Shown: in pieces, positions 58,528 through 64,000 of the stretch
Layout of the letters: every line of letters begins with the position of its first letter
Numbering within the stretch: position 1 is the first letter of the stretch
NCBI GenBank assembly: GCA_016720465.1
Contig: JADKKO010000002.1
Coordinates: 226,001-290,000, forward strand
Direction: 5' to 3'
DNA: 64,000 nt
From: Holophagaceae bacterium
GTDB taxonomy: Bacteria > Acidobacteriota > Holophagae > Holophagales > Holophagaceae
The notes under the pieces: generated by a model
The model's database searches: none
Seen by the model: the letters and a program-made list of their open reading frames with translations, nothing else
What the model was told of the DNA's origin: nothing
Made by a program: the position numbers and the translations under genes

Positions 58528-59441
58528 TCCCAGAGCACATTCTCCTTGTGGACGATGAAGGAATTGTGCGGAGCACGCTCCGCGAGGCCCTGACCAAGAA
58601 CGGCTATGCCGTGGAAGAGGCCGATAGCGGCGAAACGGCCTTGGCCATGGTGGCCAAAAAGCACTATCCGGTCATCCTAACGGACCTGAAGATGCCCGGC
58701 ATCTCAGGCCTGGAACTGCTGAGCTCCATCAAAGAGAAGGATCCTTCCTCCCTCTGTGTGATCATCACGGGATTCGCGACCATGGACGCGGCGATCGACG
58801 CCCTGAAGAAGGGCGCCTACGACTTCATCAAGAAGCCCTTCCAGACCCTTGAGCTGCAGGTGGTCCTGGACCGGGCGCTGGACCACGCCCGGCTCATGAA
58901 GAAGGTGGAAAACTACCAGGCGGACCTGGAGAGCCGCGTGATGACGCGCACCTGGGAGCTGCATGCCTTCCACGAAGAGGTGCTTCGCCTCAACGCGCTG
59001 TTGCTGGCGGCGCAGAATGAGATCGAGCTTGAGCCCCTGGTCAAACCCTTCCTGGACCACTTGAGGACGCGGTTCAATCCCGATGGCTGGGCCCTGCTGG
59101 TGCCGGATCCAGGCTCGGATGCCTGGTCCTACCTGTTGAAGACCGGGGAGAACAACTGGCCCGACGAACGCTCCTGGAACGATCTCAGCGCCATCCACGA
59201 GGCCCGGGAATGCACGGTCGAAACGGGCTACAGCGAAGGCTTCATGGTGCCCCTGCGCCATGGCGACACGCCCCTGGCCATGCTGATCCTCGGGTTCGAT
59301 GGCCGCTCGTCCTTTTATCCCTCGGACCGGAGCTTCCTGCTCTGGAAGCGCCAGATGGAATCGGCGCTGCTGGGGCTCCATCGCGCCCACGCCCTCGCCA
59401 GGCGCCTCGCGGGTCCGGCAGGCACGGCGGGCAGGGTTTGA
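58524..59441 (+). CDS. Response regulator with C-terminal GAF-like domain
   Basis: A 305-residue protein. The ATG overlaps the HD-GYP stop (ATGA). REC domain with ILLVDDEGIVRSTLREAL and phospho-acceptor in VILTDLKMPGISG (about residue 54), then KKPFQTLELQVVLDRAL, a coiled coil (about 125-170) and a GAF-like region (about 175-295; GWALLVPDPGSDAWSYLLK, MVPLRHGDTPLAMLILGF). No DNA-binding or catalytic output is visible, so it probably signals through protein contacts, perhaps with the HD-GYP partner. Its stop overlaps the nagZ start. Confidence 0.86.
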   Translation: MIPEHILLVDDEGIVRSTLREALTKNGYAVEEADSGETALAMVAKKHYPVILTDLKMPGISGLELLSSIKEKDPSSLCVIITGFATMDAAIDALKKGAYDFIKKPFQTLELQVVLDRALDHARLMKKVENYQADLESRVMTRTWELHAFHEEVLRLNALLLAAQNEIELEPLVKPFLDHLRTRFNPDGWALLVPDPGSDAWSYLLKTGENNWPDERSWNDLSAIHEARECTVETGYSEGFMVPLRHGDTPLAMLILGFDGRSSFYPSDRSFLLWKRQMESALLGLHRAHALARRLAGPAGTAGRV

Positions 59442-60451
59442 ACCAGCTGCTTTGGATCGGCTTCGAGGGAATGGATGCCGGGGCTGTTCCTGCGGACATC
59501 GTTCCCGGTGGCATCATCCCGTTTTCGCGCAATCTCGATCCTGATCCCGAGCGGGGCCCGGCCCGGTTGAAAGCCCTGCTGGACGGATTGCAGTCCCGCT
59601 GGGGTGCGGAGCTTCCCCTTGCGGTGGCCCTGGATCAGGAGGGCGGAGCCGTGTCCCGGTTGAAGCCATGGGTGGGTGCCACGCCGGGCTTCAAGGCCAT
59701 CTGGGATCGGGGGGGCGCGGGCGCTTGTGAAGCCTGGGGGCGGCTTTGGGGGACGGGCCTCCGGTTGCTCGGATTCAACGTGGATTTCGCGCCTGTGGCG
59801 GACCTCTGGGATGGCACCGAAGGCACTGGCATCGGAAACCGTGCCGCCAGCAGCGATCCCGCGGCCGCCGCCCGCGCCGCCGGAGCCTTCCTGCACGGCC
59901 TTGAAAGCACCGGGGTCCGCGGCTGCCTGAAGCATTTTCCCGGGCTCGGCGGAACCCAGGTGGACAGCCACCAGGCGCTGCCCGAGCTGGGCGATGCCGG
60001 AATGATCCGGCGCAACGCTTCGCCCTTCGTGGCGCTCTCGAACGAGGACCGCCTGGTCATGGTGGCCCATGTGAGGACGCCCGCCACGGGCGCGCTCCCC
60101 GCCTCCCTGCATCGCGGCTCGGTGGTGGACAATCCCTGGGGCGTCCGGGGGAGGTTCCTTCCCGATGATTTGGAAATGGGCGGCTGCACGGATTGGAGCT
60201 GGGCGGACCGCGTGCGGCTCTGCCTTGAAGCGGGGCACGAATGGCTGCTGGTCTGCCAATCCGGGCAGGGGGTCAGGGCCTGCGCCGAAGCCCTGGCGGG
60301 GCAGCCGGATGGGCTCTCCCGCCCGGCGCTGGCGAAAAGCCTGGCCATGCGGAGCAACCTGCTCCGGCCCCAACCAGGACCGCTGGACAGGCCGGCCTGG
60401 TCGGCATGGGTGGAACAGATACGCAGGGCCAGCAGCGCCCATCCAGGCTGA
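59438..60451 (+). CDS. nagZ: Beta-N-acetylhexosaminidase, GH3 family (NagZ-like)
   Basis: A 337-residue glycoside hydrolase that removes GlcNAc from muropeptides in peptidoglycan recycling. TTG 59438 overlaps the preceding stop (TTGA) and gives the family start LLWIGFEGMDAG. It has ALDQEGGAVSRL, FNVDFAPVADLW, the His-Asp acid/base loop KHFPGLGGTQVDSHQ (about 166-180) and the nucleophile Asp in LPDDLEMGG (about 243). Length equals E. coli NagZ. It ends six bases before the convergent metK stop. Confidence 0.93.
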   Translation: MNQLLWIGFEGMDAGAVPADIVPGGIIPFSRNLDPDPERGPARLKALLDGLQSRWGAELPLAVALDQEGGAVSRLKPWVGATPGFKAIWDRGGAGACEAWGRLWGTGLRLLGFNVDFAPVADLWDGTEGTGIGNRAASSDPAAAARAAGAFLHGLESTGVRGCLKHFPGLGGTQVDSHQALPELGDAGMIRRNASPFVALSNEDRLVMVAHVRTPATGALPASLHRGSVVDNPWGVRGRFLPDDLEMGGCTDWSWADRVRLCLEAGHEWLLVCQSGQGVRACAEALAGQPDGLSRPALAKSLAMRSNLLRPQPGPLDRPAWSAWVEQIRRASSAHPG

Positions 60452-60457
60452 AGGAAG

Positions 60458-61600
60458 CTATTTCGCGGCAGCCTTTAGGGACTCGGTCCGGTCGGTCTTC
60501 TCCCAGTTGAATTCCGGGCGCCCGAAATGGCCGTAGGCCGCGGTGGAGCGGTAGATGGGCTTGCGCAGGTCCAGGAGCTCGATCATGGCTTTGGGTGTGC
60601 AGTTGAACACGTCCCGCACCGCCTTGACGATGGCCGCGTCGGAGACATGGCCGGTGCCGAAGGTGTCCACATGGATGCTCACAGGCTCCGCGACGCCGAT
60701 GGCGTAGGCCAGCTGGATCTCGGCCTTGTCGGCGAGGCCCGCCGCCACGATGTTCTTCGCGATGTAGCGGCCCATGTAGGCGGCGCTGCGGTCCACCTTG
60801 CTGGGATCCTTGCCGCTGAAGGCGCCACCGCCGTGGTGGCCCGCGCCGCCGTAGGTGTCCACGATGATTTTCCGGCCCGTCAGGCCGCAGTCGCCCATGG
60901 GGCCGCCGATGACGAAGCGGCCGGTGGGATTGATGAAGAACTTGGTGTTGGCGTCGATCAGTTCTTCGGGCAGGGTGTACCGGATGACCAGTTTCTCGAT
61001 TTCGGCGTGGATGGTGGCGTTGGTGACCGCTTCGTCATGCTGGGTGGAGATCACCACGGCCTCGATGCGCTTGACTTTGATGCCGTCGTATTCGACGGTG
61101 ACCTGGCTTTTGCCGTCCGGACGCAGCCAGGGCAGGGTGTCTTCCTTGCGCACCTCGGCGAGGCGGCGGGTGAGGCTGTGGGCGTATTGCAGAGGCGCTG
61201 GCATCAGCTCGGGCGTTTCGCGGGTGGCATAGCCGAACATCAAGCCCTGGTCCCCGGCGCCGCCGGTGTCCACGCCCATGGCGATATCCGGGCTCTGCTG
61301 GTCGAGGGTCACCACCACGGCGCAGGTTTCGGAGTCGAAGCCTTTGCAGCTGTGGTCGTAGCCGATGTCCTTCACGACCTCGCGCACGAGCTTGGCCACC
61401 GGGATGTAGGCCTCCGTGGTCATTTCCCCCGCCACCACCACCAGACCCGTGGTCAGGAGGGTCTCGCAGGCCACGCGGCTCTTGGGATCATCCCTCAGCG
61501 CGGTGTCCAGAACCGCATCCGAGATCTGGTCCGCCATCTTGTCGGGATGCCCTTCAGTCACGCTTTCGGATGTGAAAAAATGCTTGCCTGCCGTGGCCAT
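60458..61600 (-). CDS. metK: S-adenosylmethionine synthetase
   Basis: A 380-residue enzyme making S-adenosylmethionine from methionine and ATP. Motifs: FFTSESVTEGHPDKMADQIS (residues 8-27), VDTGGAGDQGLMFGYA, FVIGGPMGDCGLTGRKIIVD and the P-loop-like GGGAFSGKDPSKVDRS. The last residues ESLKAAAK are a normal tail. I looked at the 150-base leader for a SAM riboswitch and saw none. Confidence 0.98.
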   Translation of the reverse strand: MATAGKHFFTSESVTEGHPDKMADQISDAVLDTALRDDPKSRVACETLLTTGLVVVAGEMTTEAYIPVAKLVREVVKDIGYDHSCKGFDSETCAVVVTLDQQSPDIAMGVDTGGAGDQGLMFGYATRETPELMPAPLQYAHSLTRRLAEVRKEDTLPWLRPDGKSQVTVEYDGIKVKRIEAVVISTQHDEAVTNATIHAEIEKLVIRYTLPEELIDANTKFFINPTGRFVIGGPMGDCGLTGRKIIVDTYGGAGHHGGGAFSGKDPSKVDRSAAYMGRYIAKNIVAAGLADKAEIQLAYAIGVAEPVSIHVDTFGTGHVSDAAIVKAVRDVFNCTPKAMIELLDLRKPIYRSTAAYGHFGRPEFNWEKTDRTESLKAAAK

Positions 61601-61751
61601 GCGCCGACTCCCTGTCCCGGTGGCGGTTCTGAGGCCCCGGAGCCCACCAGCTTAACATCGCCAGCGCTTGTCTTGCATTCCACAGAGGGCTATCTTTAGT
61701 TCACCCAAAGCCACGGCCAGCAGAGCGTTCTTTTTTTCCACGGAGCACACC

Positions 61752-62924
61752 ATGATGCAGTCCCGATTCCGCAGCGCCATAACGTCGCCCTTCGCCGCCA
61801 CCGCAGCATTGACGCTGCTGGTGATGGCGCCCGGCTGCGACAAGTTCAAGCAGAAATCCGAGGACAAAGAGATCAAGAACCTGGAGCAGAAGGCCGCGGA
61901 GCTGGACAAGCTCAGCCAGCAGCAGCACCAGGCGGCGGGCACCCAGGAAGAGAAGCTCAAGGCCATCGGCGCCCAGCCGGGCGGCGTGGACATCAAGCCC
62001 AGCGCCGAGACCATGCAGCTCACCGATGAGCAGAAAAAGGCGCTGGAAGAGCGGATCAAGACCGAAAAGAACAGCTCCTACCAGGCGCTCCTCCAGGAGG
62101 TCTTGAACAAGGACAAGGAGATCAAGGAACTGAACGACAAGGTCTCCAAGCTCCGCGCGGTGCTGCCCCGGCCGGATATGGCCGGCCCTAACGACAGCCA
62201 CTACGGCATGGCGCTCCGCTTCCTGAAGAAGAAGGGCGTGCCGCTGGAGGATGCCCGCAGCCTGGTGAGCCGCGTGAACCTCATGGAGAAGATGGCCCCG
62301 GGCTTCGAGGTCTACCACTTCTACGCGAATGGCGTGTACGGCACCTGGGTGAGCCAGGGCAAAGCCAAGATCAGCCCCAGCGACCTCCAGCGCCAGGAGC
62401 GGGAGAAGATTGAAAATGAGCGGGACACGGCCGTGGCCCAGGGCGAGAAGCTCCAGGAGGAAGTCGACGATCTGGCCACCCGCAAGAAACAGCTGGAATC
62501 GGACATCAGCGGGCTCACGGATGAAAAGGTGAAACTCCAGGCCGCCGTGGCCGATCTCACCACCACCAGCGAAAAGCAGAAGGCCTTGCTCAATTCGCTG
62601 CATTACGTGGTGGGCAGCAGCAAGTCCCTGGTGGAGAAGGGCGTCATCATCGTGCCGGTTTTCGCCAAGGACCGCGCGGGCAAGAACTGGCGCGACGATG
62701 TGTTCGACAAGTCCCTGGATCTCCGTTCGGCGGACACCATTACCATCAGCGCGAGCGACCTGGGCCTGAAGAAGATCGGGAAGGTCAGCGTTGTGCCCGG
62801 CTCCCTGGTAAAAGACGAGCACTACAAGCTCACTTTGAGCGGCGACAAAATGAGCGCGGTCATCAAACTCTTGACCAAGGATCGCTTCCGCAATGAAAAA
62901 GTCGTCTTCGCTGTCTCGGAATAG
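61752..62924 (+). CDS. Coiled-coil lipoprotein, paralogue of the one at 22.7 kb
   Basis: A 390-residue lipoprotein. The ATG at 61752 follows GGAG; the signal ends with the lipobox-like LVMAPGC, so the mature protein starts at Cys near residue 29. Heptad-rich helices cover about 35-75, 90-140 and 215-285 (LEEEVDDLATRKKQLESD-like pattern), and the C-terminal ~110 residues are globular (SASDLGLKKIGKVSVVPGSL, LTKDRFRNEKVVFAVSE). It is collinear with the lipoprotein at 22680-23819. Function unknown; likely periplasmic scaffold or stress-related envelope protein. Confidence 0.75.
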   Translation: MMQSRFRSAITSPFAATAALTLLVMAPGCDKFKQKSEDKEIKNLEQKAAELDKLSQQQHQAAGTQEEKLKAIGAQPGGVDIKPSAETMQLTDEQKKALEERIKTEKNSSYQALLQEVLNKDKEIKELNDKVSKLRAVLPRPDMAGPNDSHYGMALRFLKKKGVPLEDARSLVSRVNLMEKMAPGFEVYHFYANGVYGTWVSQGKAKISPSDLQRQEREKIENERDTAVAQGEKLQEEVDDLATRKKQLESDISGLTDEKVKLQAAVADLTTTSEKQKALLNSLHYVVGSSKSLVEKGVIIVPVFAKDRAGKNWRDDVFDKSLDLRSADTITISASDLGLKKIGKVSVVPGSLVKDEHYKLTLSGDKMSAVIKLLTKDRFRNEKVVFAVSE

Positions 62925-63022
62925 GTTTTCCCGGATCGATTCCGCGAAGTTTCCGCTTCCACTCAGCCTTTCCACGCCCTAGAGTTGCATCCAACTCCCT
63001 TCCATCCAGCTTGAGGTGCCTA

Positions 63023-64000
63023 TGTCACAGCGGCCCGAAATGATGAATTCTCCCTTGGTGCGCCGGACCAGCACCGCAGTGTTGGGGGCCTTGGCCCTGT
63101 TCCTGGTGGGATGCAGCTCGAACCTGAACGTGCAGGGCCCCGCGCCCTACGATTCGGATCCGGCCACCACCAGCAGCACCAATGAAGCGCTGTTCGATCC
63201 CTCCACGGGAGTGATTCCTTTTCCCAATCTGCTGCTGACGGGCACCACGACCAGCGTGGCCTTCAACACCACGGTCCCGGTGGCGGGGCAGTTGAATGTG
63301 AATCCGGGCGTTCCGCTCACCCCCGACAAGGCGGCCGCCTACATCAGTGTCAAGGAAGTCGGCAGCACCAACGCCGTCACCGCCATCAACGCGCCGATCT
63401 ATGTCCGTTTCAAGTCGCCGGTGCTGGCCTCCAGCATCACGAAAGATACGGTGAAGGTGTACCAGATCCTCACGGACTCCAATGGCCTGACGGAAATCGG
63501 GCCGCTGGGCTTCAGGGACATGTCCGCGCTCTTCACCAAGGAGATGCTCAGCAGCACTGAACTGCAGCTCAACCCGATGATCTCGATGCAGCCTGGATCG
63601 CGGTTCGTCTATGTGGTGACCGATGGCGTCAAGGATCTGGCAAGCGAGCTCCCTGTGGCCCAGAGTCTGGTGTTCGGGCTCCTGAAGTATGTGAAGGGCG
63701 CGGACGTGAATCCGAACGCCACTTCAGTGAACACCAACCTGGCGGATCCGAACGATTTGCAAAATCCAGCCCGCCTTCTGGGCGCTAGCGCGGCCAGCCT
63801 GCAGTCCATCTACGGCAATGTCATCCAGAGCGGCGCCATCGTCATTTCGGGCTACGGCAAGACCATGGATGATCTCGTCGCCAGCTCCGCCGCGGATGCC
63901 AGCGGCAAGGCCGCATCGGGCGCCGGGGCCACGGGCATCGGACTCGCGAGCGAAAACCTCGCCCAGCGCCGCAGCCACATCAAGCTCATGGGCCGGTTCA
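63023..64000 (+). CDS. Large lipoprotein, lipase-N-terminal-domain-like (partial)
   Basis: Starts at ATG 63023 with GAGG upstream and runs off the window with 326 codons visible. The signal peptide ends in the lipobox LFLVGC (Cys near residue 31). The next region, ALFDPSTGVIPFPNLLLTG and APIYVRFKSPVLASSITKDT, resembles the N-terminal domain of VolA/Pla-1-type surface lipases, including the FDPxxGVIPFPN opening. The catalytic hydrolase domain would lie beyond the window end, so the enzyme assignment is tentative; the lipoprotein call is firm. Confidence 0.78.

Noticed and set aside
61601..61751. Possible SAM riboswitch in the metK leader
   Set aside because: None of the conserved SAM-I, SAM-II or SAH core motifs could be found on the minus strand.

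Overview
The window is about 64 kb of GC-rich (roughly 60-66 %) bacterial chromosome, densely packed with genes on both strands. A late lipid A acyltransferase and a beta-barrel-like outer-membrane protein show a diderm. Two rubrerythrins, an arginine deiminase, a cyclic-2,3-diphosphoglycerate-synthetase-like protein, sigma-54 regulation, lipoproteins and many two-component/c-di-GMP proteins fit Acidobacteriota, most likely a Holophaga/Geothrix-like member. That assignment is inferred from gene content only. No rRNA, tRNA, CRISPR array, plasmid or phage module is visible.

Layout. 0-3 kb: end of a histidine kinase, its sigma-54 activator, then a rubrerythrin with a good -24/-12 promoter and a small membrane protein. 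3-9.7 kb (minus strand): arginine deiminase, terminator, lpxL-like acyltransferase, greA, clpX, lon. 10-13.8 kb: cDPG-synthetase-like protein, AhpC peroxiredoxin, NAD(P)-binding protein, outer-membrane protein. 13.9-16.6 kb (minus): rubrerythrin, Fe-S oxidoreductase, DUF3501. 16.8-22.5 kb: dnaE, cold-shock gene, a repeat-rich gap, an AT-richer ankyrin gene. 22.7-31.3 kb: coiled-coil lipoprotein, a MITE-like element, AtuA/DUF1446 protein, sirtuin, a pilin/O-methyltransferase/ACT/DUF4149 run, hflX and an unknown gene. 31.5-40 kb: B12-type radical SAM protein, secreted proteins, dihydrolipoyl dehydrogenase with two small coupled genes, a HAD phosphatase, holin-like protein, four-helix-bundle gene inside a repeat, MFS transporter. 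40-51 kb: signalling and peptide-modification island. 51-64 kb: mutS, clpB, VanY-like peptidase, HD-GYP and GAF-like response regulators, nagZ, metK, a second coiled-coil lipoprotein, and the start of a large lipoprotein.

The most interesting locus is 40.2-48.5 kb. A full-length class I lanthipeptide dehydratase (LanB) is divergent from a 54-codon peptide gene, which runs into a LytS-type kinase and a LytTR regulator. Two 9-bp LytTR-like direct repeats, 22 bp apart, lie upstream of the peptide gene. No LanC cyclase or exporter is visible and the peptide has no cysteine, so any product would be a dehydrated linear peptide rather than a lanthionine. The cassette is bracketed by two close paralogues of a REC-EAL gene; the left copy is frameshifted.

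The second theme is a set of short intergenic repeat families. The clearest is TGAGCYA heptad arrays that begin at, or directly after, the TGA stop codon of the preceding gene at four sites; one pair of arrays brackets a low-GC four-helix-bundle gene. Others are a 267-bp element with 30-bp terminal inverted repeats, a ~173-bp tandem repeat, CGCGAAA and ACACGGATGA inverted repeats, and AACTTTC-like words next to a G11 tract.
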